A stretch of 64,000 bases of DNA, taken from Sycon ciliatum (Eukaryota > Porifera > Calcarea > Leucosolenida > Sycettidae). This document shows positions 24,004 through 37,200 of this stretch, piece by piece (positions within the stretch are counted from its first letter, which is position 1; each line of letters opens with the position of its first letter). The notes under the pieces are model-generated. The model saw only the letters and a program-made list of their open reading frames with translations. It made no database searches and was not told the DNA's origin. Made by a program: the position numbers and the translations under genes. The stretch spans positions 14,277,405-14,341,404 of the forward strand of contig NC_088646.1 of NCBI RefSeq assembly GCF_964019385.1, written 5' to 3'.

Positions 24004-27000
24004 AGTGAAGATTCACGGGTAAAAAGCCCCAAACTTCTAGATAGGTTCTTTTTCAGCTTTCAGCAGCCCTGGGTGAGTTCTTTAGAGAAATGTGGCTCTT
24101 TTTCATGGTGCTATTTTCTATGTCCAGCAACACAACGAGATGAGGATGGTCATTGTCATTTTCTGAGATGCGAAAGGGCAGAAAGGTGAGAATATGTCGG
24201 ATTTTGACCATTTGTGCTGACCTTTCAATTTCAACGTACCTCTCTATAACATGACCCAGCTGTAATTTCAGTGGTCGCATTTGTTTCATTTTTGGTATGC
24301 GTGTAGGGCGCTGGCACCCGCATTCAGTGACCCAGAAAATTTGGCACTGCTGTGAATAGTTTAGTCGCAAAGTGAAGATTCACGGGTAAAAAGCCCCAAA
24401 CTTCTAGATAGGTTCTTTTTCAGCTTTCAGCAGCCCTGGGTGAGTTCTTTAGAGAAATGTGGCTCTTTTTCATGGTGCTCTTGTCTATGTCCAGCAACAC
24501 AACGAGATGAGGATGGTCATTGTCATTTTCTGAGCTGCGAACGGGCAGAAAGGTGAGAAAATGTCGGATTTTGACCATTTGTGCTGACCTTTCAATTTCA
24601 ACATATCTCTCTATAACATGACCCAGCTGTAATTTCAGTGGTCGCATTGGTTTCATTTTTGGTTTGCTTGTAGGGCGCTGGCACCCGCATTCAGTGACCC
24701 AGAAAATTTGGCACTGCTGTGAATAGTTTAGTTGCAAAGTGAAGATTCACGGGTAAAAAGCCCCAAACTTCTAGATAGGTTCTTTTTCAGCTTTCAGCAG
24801 CCCTGGGTGAGTTCTTTAGAGAAATGTGGCTCTTTTTCATGGTGCTCTTGTCTATGTCCAGCAACACAACGAGATGAGGTTGGTCATTGTCATTTTCTGA
24901 GCTGCGAACGGGCAGAAAGGTGAGAAAATGTCGGATTTTGACCATTTGTGCTGACCTTTCAATTTCAACATACCTCTCTATAACATGACCCAGCTGTAAT
25001 TTCAGTGGTCGCATTGGTTTGATTTTTGGTTTGCTTGTAGGGCGCTGGCACCCGCATTCAGTGACCCAGAAAATTTGGCACTGCTGTGAATAGTTTAGTC
25101 GTAAAGTGAAGATTCACGGGTAAAAAGCCCCAAACTTCAAGATAGGTTCTTTTTCAGCTTTCAGCAGCCCTGGGCGAGTTCTTTAGAGATATGTGAGTCT
25201 TTTTCATGGTGCTCTTGTCTATGTCCAGCTAACCAACGAGATGAGGATGGTCATTGTCATTTTCTAAGCTGCGAACGGGCAGAAAGGTGAGAAAATGTCG
25301 GATTTTGACCATTTGTGCTGACCTTTCAATTTCAACGTACCTCTCTATAACATGACCCAGCTGTAATTTCAGTGGTCGCATTTGTTTCATTTTTGGTTTG
25401 CTTGTAGGGCGCTGGCACCCGCATTCAGTGACCCAGAAAATTTGGCACTGCTGTGAATAGTTTAGTCGCAAAGTGAAGATTCACGGGTAAAAAGCCCCAA
25501 ACTTCTAGATAGGTTCTTTTTCAGCTTTCAGCAGCCCAGGGTGAGTTCTTTAGAGAAATGTGGCTCTTTTTCATGGTGCTCTTGTCTATGTCCAGCAACA
25601 CAACGAGATGAGGATGGTCATTGTCATTTTCTGAGCTGCGAACGGGCAGAAAGGTGAGAAAATGTCGGATTTTGACCATTTGTGCTGACCTTTCAATTTC
25701 AACGCACCTCTCTATAACATGACCCAGCTGTAATTTCAGTGGTCGCATTGGTTTGATTTTTAGGTTGCTTGTAGGGCGCTGGCACCCGCATTCAGTGACC
25801 CAGAAAATTTGGCACTGCTGTGAATAGTTTACTCGCAAAGTGAAGATTCACGGGTAAAAAGCCCCAAACTTCTAGATAGGTTCTTTTTCAGCTTTCAGCA
25901 GCCCTGGGCGAGTTCTTTACAGAAATGTGAGTCTTTTTCATGGTGCTCTTGTCTATGTCCAGCTAACTAAAGAGATGAGGATGGTCATTGTCATTTTCTA
26001 AGCTGCGAACGGGCAGAAAGGTGAGAAAATGTCGGATTTTGACCATTTGTGCGGACCTTTCAATTTCAACGTACCTCTCTATAACATGACCCAGCTGTAA
26101 TTTCAGTGGTCGCATTGGTTTGATTTTTGGTTTGCTTGTAGGGTGCTGGCACCCGCATTCAGTGACCCAGAAAATTTGGCACTGCTGTGAATAGTTTAGT
26201 CGCAAAGTGAAGATTCACGGGTAAAAAGCCCCAAACTTCTAGATAGGTTCTTTTTCAGCTTTCAGCAGCCCTGGGTGAGTTCTTTAGAGAAATGTGGCTC
26301 TTTTTCATGGTGCTATTTTCTATGTCCAGCAACACAACGAGATGAGGATGGTCATTGTCATTTTCTGAGATGCGAAAGGGCAGAAAGGTGAGAAAATGTC
26401 GGATTTTGACCATTTGTGCTGACCTTTCAATTTCAACGTACCTCTCTATAACATGACCCAGCTGTAATTTCAGTGGTCGCATTTGTTTCATTTTTGGTAT
26501 GCATGTAGGGCGCTGGCACCCGCATTCAGTGACCCAGAAAATTTGGCACTGCTGTGAATAGTTTAGTCGCAAAGTGAAGATTCACGGGTAAAAAGCCCCA
26601 AACTTGTAGATAGGTTCTTTTTCAGCTTTCAGCAGCCCTGGGTGAGTTCTTTCGAGAAATGTGGCTCTTTTTCATGGTGCTATTTTCTATGTCCAGCTAC
26701 ACAACGAGATGAGGATGGTCAATGTCATTTTCTGAGCTGCGAACGGGCAGAAAGGTGAGAAAATGTCGGATTTTGACCATTTGTGCTGACCTTTCAATTT
26801 CAACGTACCTCTCTATAACATGACCCAGCTGTAATTTCAGTGGTCGCATTTGTGTCATTTTTAGTTTGCTTGTAGGGCGCTGGCACCCGCATTCAGTGAC
26901 CCAGAAATTTTGGCACTGCTGTGAATAGTTTAGTCGCAAAGTGAAGATTCACGGGTAAAAAGCCCCAAACGTCTAGATAGGTTCTTTTTCAGCTTTCAGC

Positions 27001-28040
27001 AGCCCTGGGTGAGTTCTTTAGAGAAATGTGGCTCTTTTTCATGGTGCTCTTGTCTATGTCCAGCAACACAACGAGATGAGGATGGTCATTGTCATTTTCT
27101 GAGCTGCGAACGGGCAGAAAGGTGAGAAAATGTCGGATTTTGACCATTTGTGCTGATCTTTCAATTTCAACGTACCTCTCTATAACATGACCCAGCTGTA
27201 ATTTCAGTGGTCGCATTGGTTCGATTTTTGGTTTGCTCGTAGGGCGCTGGCACCCGCATTCAGTGACCCAGAAAATTTGGCACTGCTGTGAATAGTTTAG
27301 TCGCAAAGTGAAGATTCACGGGTAAAAAGCCCCAAACTTCTAGATAGGTTCTTTTTCAGCTTTCAGCAGCCCTGGGCGAGTTCTTTAGAGATATGTGAGT
27401 CTTTTTCATGGTGCTCTTGTCTATGTCCAGCTAACCAACGAGATGAGGATGGTCATTGTCATTTTCTAAGCTGCGAACGGGCAGAAATGTGAGAAAATGT
27501 CGGATTTTGACCATTTGTGCTGACCTTTCAATTTCAACGTACCTCTCTATAACATGACCCAGCTGTAATTTCAGTGGTCGCATTGGTTTGATTTTTGGTT
27601 TGCTTGTAGGGCGCTGACACCCGCATTCAGTGACCCAGAAAATTTGGCACTGCTGTGAATAGTTTAGTCGCAAAGTGAAGATTCAAGGGTAAAAAGCCCC
27701 AAACTTCTAGATAGGTTCTTTTTCAGCTTTCAGCAGCCCTGGGTGAGTTCTTTACAGAAATGTGGCTCTTTTTCATGGTGCTATTTTCTATGTCCAGCTA
27801 CACAACGAGATGAGGATGGTCATTGTCATTTTCTGAGCTGCGAACGGGCAGAAAGGTGAGAAAATGTCGGATTTTGACCATTTGTGCTGACCTTTCAATT
27901 TCAACGTACCTCTCTATAACATGACCCAGCTGTAATTTCAGTGGTCGCATTGGTTTGATTTTTGGTTTGCTTGTAGGGCGCTGGCACCTGCATTCAGTGA
28001 CCCAGAAAATTTGGCACTGCTGTGAATAGTTTAGTCGCAA
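24004..28040. repeat. 11-monomer block (4037 bp)
   Basis: A block whose monomers recur in the same order in the next block. Markers include GGTATGCGTGTAGG or GGTATGCATGTAGG with GAGATGCGAAAGGG, GTCGTAAAG with CTTCAAGATAGG, ACGCACCTC with TTTAGGTTGC, and CATTTGTGTCATTTTTAG with CAGAAATTTTGG. Block limits are set at monomer boundaries and are approximate. Confidence 0.65.
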
Positions 28041-31000
28041 AGTGAAGATTCACGGGTAAAAAGCCCCAAACTTCTAGATAGGTTCTTTTTCAGCTTTCAG
28101 CAGCCCTGGGTGAGTTCTTTAGAGAAATGTGGCTCTTTTTCATGGTGCTATTTTCTATGTCCGGCAACACAACGAGATGAGGATGGTCATTGTTATTTTC
28201 TGAGATGCGAAAGGGCAGAAAGGTGAGAAAATGTCGGATTTTGACCATTTCTGCTGACCTTTCAATTTCAACGTACCTCTCTATAACATGACCCAGCTGT
28301 AATTTTAGTGGTCGCATTTGATTCATTTTTGGTATGCATGTAGGGCGCTGGCACCCGCATTCATTGACCCAGAAAATTTGGCACTGCTGTGAATAGTTTA
28401 GTCGCAAAGTGAAGATTCACGGGTAAAAAGCCCCAAACTTCTAGATAGGTTCTTTTTCAGCTTTCAGCAGCCCTGGGTGAGTTCTTTAGAGAAATGTGGC
28501 TCTTTTTCATGGTGCTCTTGTCTATGTCCAGCAACACAACGAGATGAGGATGGTCATTGTCATTTTCTGAGCTGCGAACGGGCAGAAAGGTGAGAAAATG
28601 TCGGATTTTGACCATTTGTGCTGACCTTTCAATTTCAACATACCTCTCTATAACATGACCCAGCTGTAATTTCAGTGGTCGCATTGGTTTGATTTTTGGT
28701 TTGCTTGTAGGGCGCTGGCACCCGCATTCAGTGATCCAGAAAATTTGGCACTGCTGTGAATAGTTTAGTCGTAAAGTGAAGATTCACGGGTAAAAAGCCC
28801 CAAACTTCAAGATAGGTTCTTTTTCAGCTTTCAGCAGCCCTGGGCGAGTTCTTTAGAGATATGTGAGTCTTTTTCATGGTGCTCTTGTCTATGTCCAGCT
28901 AACCAACGAGATGAGGATGGTCATTGTCATTTTCTAAGCTGCGAACGGGCAGAAAGGTGAGAAAATGTCGGATTTTGACCATTTGTGCTGACCTTTCAAT
29001 TTCAACGTACCTATCTATAACATGACCCAGCTGTAATTTCAGTGGTCGCATTTGTTTCATTTTTGGTTTGCTTGTAGGGCGCTGGCACCCGCATTCAGTG
29101 ACCCAGAAAATTTGGCACTGCTGTGAATAGTTTAGTCGCAAAGTGAAGATTCACGGGTAAAAAGCCCCAAACTTCTAGATAGGTTCTTTTTCAGCTTTCA
29201 GCAGCCCAGGGTGAGTTCTTTAGAGAAATGTGGCTCTTTTTCATGGTGCTCTTGTCTATGGCCAGCAACACAACGAGATGAGGATGGTCATTGTCATTTT
29301 CTGAGCTGCGAACGGGCAGAAAGGTGAGAAAATGTCGGATTTTGACCATTTGTGCTGACCTTTCAATTTCAACGCACCTCTCTATAACATCACCCAGCTG
29401 TAATTTCAGTGGTCGCATTGGTTTGATTTTTAGGTTGCTTGTAGGGCGCTGGCACCCGCATTCAGTGACCCAGAAAATTTGGCACTGCTGTGAATAGTTT
29501 AGTCGCAAAGTGAAGATTCACGGGTAAAAAGCCCCAAACTTCTAGATAGGTTCTTTTTCAGCTTTCAGCAGCCCTGGGCGAGTTCTTTACAGAAATGTGA
29601 GTCTTTTTCATGGTGCTCTTGTCTATGTCCAGCTTACTAACGAGATAAGGATGGTCATTGTCATTTTCTAAGCTGCGAACGGGCAGTAAGGTGAGAAAAT
29701 GTCGGATTTTGACCATTTGTGCTGACCTTTCAATTTCAACGTACCTCTCTATAACATGACCCAGCTGTAATTTCAGTGGTCGCATTTGTTTCATTTTTGG
29801 TATGCATGTAGGGCGCTGGCACCCGCATTCAGTGACCCAGAAAATTTGGCACTGCTGTGAATAGTTTAGTCGCAAAGTGAAGATTCACGGGTAAAAAGCC
29901 CCAAACTTCTAGATAGGTTCTTTTTCAGCTTTCAGCAGCCCTGGGTGAGTTCTTTAGAGAAATGTGGCTCTTTTTCATGGTGCTATTTTCTATGTCCAGC
30001 TACACAACGAGATGAGGATGATCAATGTCATTTTCTGAGCTGCGAACGGGCAGAAAGGTGAGAAAATGTTGGATTTTGACCATTTGTGCTGACCTTTCAA
30101 TTTCAACGTACCTCTCTATAACATGACCCAGCTGTAATTTCAGTGGTCGCATTTGTGTCATTTTTAGTTTGCTTGTAGGGCGCTGGCACCCGCATTCAGT
30201 GACCCAGAAATTTTGGCACTGCTGTGAATAGTTTAGTCGCAAAGTGAAGATTCACGGGTAAAAAGCCCCAAACTTCTAGATAGGTTCTTTTTCAGCTTTC
30301 AGCAGCCCTGGGTGAGTTCTTTAGAGAAATGTGGCTCTTTTTCATGGTGCTCTTGTCTATGTCCAGCAACACAACGAGATGAGGATGGTCATTGTCATTT
30401 TCTGAGCTGCGAACGGGCAGAAAGGTGAGAAAATGTCGGATTTTGACCATTTGTGCTGACCTTTCAATTTCAACGCACCTCTCTATAACATGACCCAGCT
30501 GTAATTTCAGTGGTCGCATTGGTTTGATTTTTAGGTTGCTTGTAGGGCGCTGGCACCCGCATTCAGTGACCCAGAAAATTTGGCACTGCTGTGAATAGTT
30601 TAGTCGTAAAGTGAAGATTCACGGGTAAAAAGCCCCAAACTTCAAGATAGGTTCTTTTTCAGCTTTCAGCAGCCCTGGGCGAGTTCTTTAGAGATATGTG
30701 AGTCTTTTTCATGGTTCTCTTGTCTATGTCCAGCTAACCAACGAGATGAGGATGGTCATTGTCATTTTCTAAGCTGCGAACGGGCAGAAAGGTGAGAAAA
30801 TGTCGGATTTTGACCATTTGTGCTGACCTTTCAATTTCAACGTACCTCTCTATAACATGACCCAGCTGTAATTTCAGTGGTCGCATTGGTTTGATTTTTG
30901 GTTTGCTTGTAGGGCGCTGGCACCCGCATTTAGTGACCCAGAAAATTTGGCACTGCTGTGAATAGTTTAGTCGCAAAGTGAAGATTCACGGGTAAAAAGC

Positions 31001-31343
31001 CCCAAACTTCTAGATAGGTTCTTTTTCAGCTTTCAGCAGCCCTGGGTAAGTTCTTTAGAGAAATGTGGCTCTTTTTCATGGTGCTATTTTCTATGTCCAG
31101 CTACACAACGAGATGAGGATGGTTAATGTCATTTTCTGAGCTGCGAACGGGCAGAAAGGTGAGAAAATGTCGGATTTTGACCATTTGTGCTGACCTTTCA
31201 ATTTCAACGTACCTCTCTATAACATGACCCAGCTGTAATTTCAGTGGTCGCATTTGTTTCATTTTTGGTTTGCTTGTAGGGCGCTGGCACCCGCATTCAG
31301 TGACCCAGAAAATTTGGCACTGCTGTGAATAGTTTAGTCGCAA
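28041..31343. repeat. 9-monomer block (3303 bp), shortened relative of the preceding block
   Basis: Monomers matching 24787, 25229 and 25521 reappear 3670 bp later, while the CATTTGTGTCATTTTTAG monomer at 26697 reappears only 3303 bp later at 30000. The lost unit coincides with the monomer at 29509-29875, which joins a left half like that of 25963-26205 to a right half like that of 26255-26572. Another loss relative to the 11-monomer block is the monomer around 24420-24737. Confidence 0.65.
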
Positions 31344-32811
31344 AGTGAAGATTCACGGGTAAAAAGCCCCAAACTTCTAGATAGGTTCTTTTTCAGCTTT
31401 CAGCAGCCCTGGGTGAGTTCTTTAGAGAAATGTGGCTCTTTTTCATGGTGCTCTTGTCTATGTCCAGCAACACAACGAGATGAGGATGGTCATTGTCATT
31501 TTCTGAGCTGCGGACGGGCAGAAAGGTGAGAAAATGTCGGATTTTGACCATTTGTGCTGACCTTTCAATTTCAACGTACCTCTCTATAACATGACCCAGC
31601 TGTATATTCAGTGGTCGCATTGGTTTGATTTTTCGTTTGCTTGTAGGGCGCTGGCACCCGCATTCAGTGACCCAGAAAATTTGGCACTGCTGTGAATAGT
31701 TTATTCGCAAAGTGAAGATTCACGGGTAAAAAGCCCCAAACTTCTAGATAGGTTCTTTTTCAGCTTTCAGCAGCCCTGGGTGAGTTCTTTAGAGAAATGT
31801 GGCTCTTTTTTATGGTGCTATTTTCTATGTCCAGCTACAGAACGAGATGAGGATGGTCATTGTCATTTTCTGAGCTGCGAACGGGCAGAAAGGAGAGAAA
31901 ATGTCGGATTTTGACCATTTGTGCTGACCTTTCAATTTCAACGTACCTCTCTATAACATGACCCAGCTGTAATTTCAGTGGTCGCATTTGTTTGATTTTT
32001 GGTATGCATGTAGGGCGCTGGCACCCGCATTCAGTGACCCAGAAAATTTGGCACTGCTGTGAATAGTTTAGTCGCAAAGTGAAGATTCACGGGTAAAAAG
32101 CCCCAAACTTCTAGATAGGTTCTTTTTCAGCTTTCAGCAGCCCTGGGTGAGTTCTTTAGAGAAATGTGGCTCTTTTTCATGGTGCTCTTGTCTATGTCCA
32201 GCAACACAACGAGATGAGGATGGTCATTGTCATTTTCTGAGCTGCGAACGGGCAGAAAGGTGAGAAAATGTCGGATTTTGACCATTTGTGCTGACCTTTC
32301 AATTTCAACATACCTCTCTATAACATGACCCAGCTGTAATTTCAGTGGTCGCATTGGTTTGATTTTTGGTTTGCTTGTAGGGCGCTGGCACCCGCATTCA
32401 GTGACCCAGAAAATTTGGCACTGCTGTGAATAGTTTAGTCGTAAAGTGAAGATTCACGGGTAAAGAGCCCCAAACTTCAAGATAGGTTCTTTTTCAGCTT
32501 TCAGCAGCCCTGGGCGAGTTCTTTACAGATATGTGAGTCTTTTTCATGGTGCTCTTGTCTATGTCCAGCTAACCAACGAGATGAGGATGGTCATTGTCAT
32601 TTTCTAAGCTGCGAACGGGCAGAAAGGTGAGAAAATGTCGGATTTTGACCATTTCTGCTGACCTTTCAATTTCAACGTACCTCTCTATAACATGACCCAG
32701 CTGTAATTTCAGTGGTCGCATTGGTTTGATTTTTGGTTTGCTTGTAGGGCGCTGGCACCCGCATTCAGTGACCCAGAAAATTTGGCACTGCTGTGAATAG
32801 TTTAGTCGCAA
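31344..32811. repeat. 4-monomer block, copy 1 (1468 bp)
   Basis: Four monomers that repeat immediately downstream. Private marks are CTGCGGACGGG, CTGTATATTCAG with TTTTTCGTTTGC, CTACAGAACG with AAAGGAGAG, TAAAGAGCCCC, and CCATTTCTGCTGACC. Confidence 0.9.
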
Positions 32812-34279
32812 AGTGAAGATTCACGGGTAAAAAGCCCCAAACTTCTAGATAGGTTCTTTTTCAGCTTTCAGCAGCCCTGGGTGAGTTCTTTAGAGAAATG
32901 TGGCTCTTTTTCATGGTGCTCTTGTCTATGTCCAGCAACACAACGAGATGAGGATGGTCATTGTCATTTTCTGAGCTGCGGACGGGCAGAAAGGTGAGAA
33001 AATGTCGGATTTTGACCATTTGTGCTGACCTTTCAATTTCAACGTACCTCTCTATAACATGACCCAGCTGTATATTCAGTGGTCGCATTGGTTTGATTTT
33101 TCGTTTGCTTGTAGGGCGCTGGCACCCGCATTCAGTGACCCAGAAAATTTGGCACTGCTGTGAATAGTTTATTCGCAAAGTGAAGATTCACGGGTAAAAA
33201 GCCCCAAACTTCTAGATAGGTTCTTTTTCAGCTTTCAGCAGCCCTGGGTGAGTTCTTTAGAGAAATGTGGCTCTTTTTTATGGTGCTATTTTCTATGTCC
33301 AGCTACAGAACGAGATGAGGATGGTCATTGTCATTTTCTGAGCTGCGAACGGGCAGAAAGGAGAGAAAATGTCGGATTTTGACCATTTGTGCTGACCTTT
33401 CAATTTCAACGTACCTCTCTATAACATGACCCAGCTGTAATTTCAGTGGTCGCATTTGTTTGATTTTTGGTATGCATGTAGGGCGCTGGCACCCGCATTC
33501 AGTGACCCAGAAAATTTGGCACTGCTGTGAATAGTTTAGTCGCAAAGTGAAGATTCACGGGTAAAAAGCCCCAAACTTCTAGATAGGTTCTTTTTCAGCT
33601 TTCAGCAGCCCTGGGTGAGTTCTTTAGAGAAATGTGGCTCTTTTTCATGGTGCTCTTGTCTATGTCCAGCAACACAACGAGATGAGGATGGTCATTGTCA
33701 TTTTCTGAGCTGCGAACGGGCAGAAAGGTGAGAAAATGTCGGATTTTGACCATTTGTGCTGACCTTTCAATTTCAACATACCTCTCTATAACATGACCCA
33801 GCTGTAATTTCAGTGGTCGCATTGGTTTGATTTTTGGTTTGCTTGTAGGGCGCTGGCACCCGCATTCAGTGACCCAGAAAATTTGGCACTGCTGTGAATA
33901 GTTTAGTCGTAAAGTGAAGATTCACGGGTAAAGAGCCCCAAACTTCAAGATAGGTTCTTTTTCAGCTTTCAGCAGCCCTGGGCGAGTTCTTTACAGATAT
34001 GTGAGTCTTTTTCATGGTGCTCTTGTCTATGTCCAGCTAACCAACGAGATGAGGATGGTCATTGTCATTTTCTAAGCTGCGAACGGGCAGAAAGGTGAGA
34101 AAATGTCGGATTTTGACCATTTCTGCTGACCTTTCAATTTCAACGTACCTCTCTATAACATGACCCAGCTGTAATTTCAGTGGTCGCATTGGTTTGATTT
34201 TTGGTTTGCTTGTAGGGCGCTGGCACCCGCATTTAGTGACCCAGAAAATTTGGCACTGCTGTGAATAGTTTAGTCGCAA
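32812..34279. repeat. 4-monomer block, copy 2 (1468 bp), ending in a chimeric monomer
   Basis: Repeats copy 1 at an offset of exactly 1468 bp with all its private marks. In the last monomer the sequence follows copy 1 through CCATTTCTGCTGACC (to about 34129) and then switches to the variant of the monomer at 30610-30976, marked by CGCATTTAGTGACC at about 34229. The following monomer carries GGGTAAGTTC and GGTTAATGTC like 31045-31130, so the switch continues for more than one monomer. Confidence 0.9.
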
Positions 34280-37200
34280 AGTGAAGATTCACGGGTAAAA
34301 AGCCCCAAACTTCTAGATAGGTTCTTTTTCAGCTTTCAGCAGCCCTGGGTAAGTTCTTTAGAGAAATGTGGCTCTTTTTCATGGTGCTATTTTCTATGTC
34401 CAGCTACACAACGAGATGAGGATGGTTAATGTCATTTTCTGAGCTGCGAACGGGCAGAAAGGTGAGAAAATGTCGGATTTTGACCATTTGTGCTGACCTT
34501 TCAATTTCAACGTACCTCTCTATAACATGACCCAGCTGTAATTTCAGTGGTCGCATTTGTTTCATTTTTGGTTTGCTTGTAGGGCGCTGGCACCCGCATT
34601 CAGTGACCCAGAAAATTTGGCACTGCTGTGAATAGTTTAGTCGCAAAGTGAAGATTCACGGGTAAAAAGCCCCAAACTTCTAGATAGGTTCTTTTTGAGC
34701 TTTCAGCAGCCCTGGGTGAGTTCTTTAGAGAAATGTGGCTCTTTTTCATGCTGCTCTTGTCTATGTCCAGCAACACAACGAGATGAGGATGGTCATTGTC
34801 ATTTTCTGAGCTGCGAACGGGCAGAAAGGTGAGAATATGTCGGATTTTGACCATTTGTGCTGACCTTTCAATTTCAACGTACCTCTCTATAACATGACCC
34901 AGCTGTAATTTCAGTGGTCGCATTAGTTTGATTTTTGGTTTGCTTGTAGGGCGCTGGCACCCGCATTCAGTGACCCAGAAAATTTGGCACTGCTGTGAAT
35001 AGTTTAGTCGCAAAGTGAAGATTCACGGGTAAAAAGCCCCAAACTTCTAGATAGGTTCTTTTTCAGCTTTCAGCAGCCCTGGGCGAGTTCTTTAGAGAAA
35101 TGTGAGTCTTTTTCATGGTGCTCTTGTCTATGTCCAGCTAACCAACGAGATAAGGATGGTCATTGTCATTTTCTAAGTTGCGAACGGGCAGAAAGGTGAG
35201 AAAATGTCGGATTTTGACCATTTGTGCTGACCTTTCAATTTCAACGTACCTCTCTATAACATGACCCAGCTGTAATTTCAGTGGTCGCATTGGTTTGATT
35301 TTTGGTTTGCTTGTAGGGCGCTGGCACCCGCATTCAGTGACCCAGAAAATTTGGCACTGCTGTGAATAGTTTAGTCGCAAAGTGAAGATTCACGGGTAAA
35401 AAGCCCCAAACTTCTAGATAGGCTCTTTTTCAGCTTTCAGCAGCCCTGGGTGAGTTCTTTAGAGAAATGTGGCTCTTTTTCATGGTGCTATTTTCTATGT
35501 CCAGCAACACAACGAGATGAGGATGGTCATTGTCATTTTCTGAGATGCGAAAGGGCAGAAAGGTGAGAAAATGTCGGATTTTGACCATTTGTGCTGACCT
35601 TTCAATTTCAACGTACCTCTCTATAACATGACCCAGCTGTAATTTCAGTGGTCGCATTTGTTTCATTTTTGGTATGCATGTAGGGCGCTGGCACCCGCAT
35701 TCAGTGACCCAGAAAATTTGGCACTGCTGTGAATAGTTTAGTCGCAAAGTGAAGATTCACGGGTAAAAAGCCCCAAACTTCTAGATAGGTTCTTTTTCAG
35801 CTTTCAGCAGCCCTGGGCGAGTTCTTTAGAGATATGTGAGTCTTTTTCATGGTGCTCTTGTCTATGTCCACCTAACCAACGAGATGAGGATGGTCATTGT
35901 CATTTTCTAAGCTGCGAACGGGCAGAAAGGTGAGAAAATGTCGGATTTTGACCATTTGTGCTGACCTTTCAATTTCAACGTACCTCTCTATAACATGACC
36001 CAGCTGTAATTTCAGTGGTCGCATTTGTTTCATTTTTGGTTTGCTTGTAGGGCGCTGGCACCCGCATTCAGTGACCCAGAAAATTTGGCACTGCTGTGAA
36101 TAGTTTAGTCGCAAAGTGAAGATTCACGGGTAAAAAGCCCCAAACTTCTAGATAGGTTCTTTTTCAGCTTTCAGCAGCCCTGGGTGAGTTCTTTAGAGAA
36201 ATGTGGCTCTTTTTCATGGTGCTCTTGTCTATGTCCAGCAACACAACGAGATGAGGATGGTCATTGTCATTTTCTGAGCTGCGAACGGGCAGAAAGGTGA
36301 GAAAATGTCGGATTTTGACCTTTCAATTTCAACGCACCTCTCTATAACATGACCCAGCTGTAATTTGAGTGGTCGCATTGGTTTGATTTTTGGTTTGCTT
36401 GTAGGGCGCTGGCACCCGCATTCAGTGACCCAGAAAATTTGGCACTGCTGTGAATAGTTTACTCGCAAAGTGAAGATTCACGGGTAAAAAGCCCCAAACT
36501 TCTAGATAGGTTCTTTTTCAGCTTTCAGCAGCCCTGGGCGAGTTCTTTACAGAAATGTGAGTCTTTTTCATGGTGCTCTTGTCTATGTCCAGCTAACCAA
36601 CGAGATGAGGATGGTCATTGTCATTTTCTAAGCTGCGAACGGGCAGAAAGGTGAGAAAATGTCGGATTTTGACCATTTGTGCTGACCTTTCAATTTCAAC
36701 GTACCTCTCTATAACATGACCCAGCTGTAATTTCAGTGGTCGCATTGGTTTGATTTTTGGTTTGCTTGTAGGGTGCTGGCACCCGCATTCAGTGACCCAG
36801 AAAATTTGGCACTGCTGTGAATAGTTTAGTCGCAAAGTGAAGATTCACGGGTAAAAAGCCCCAAACTTCTAGATAGGTTCTTTTTCAGCTTTCAGCAGCC
36901 CTGGGTGAGTTCTTTAGAGAAATGTGGCTCTTTTTCATGGTGCTATTTTCTATGTCCAGCAACACAACGAGATGAGGATGGTCATTGTCATTTTCTGAGA
37001 TGCGAAAGGGCAGAAAGGTGAGAAAATGTCGGATTTTGACCATTTGTGCTGACCTTTCAATTTCAACATACCTCTCTATAACATGACCCAGCTGTAATTT
37101 CAGTGGTCGCATTTGTTTCATTTTTGGTATGCATGTAGGGCGCTGGCACCCGCATTCAGTGACCCAGAAAATTTGGCACTGCTGTGAATAGTTTAGTCGC

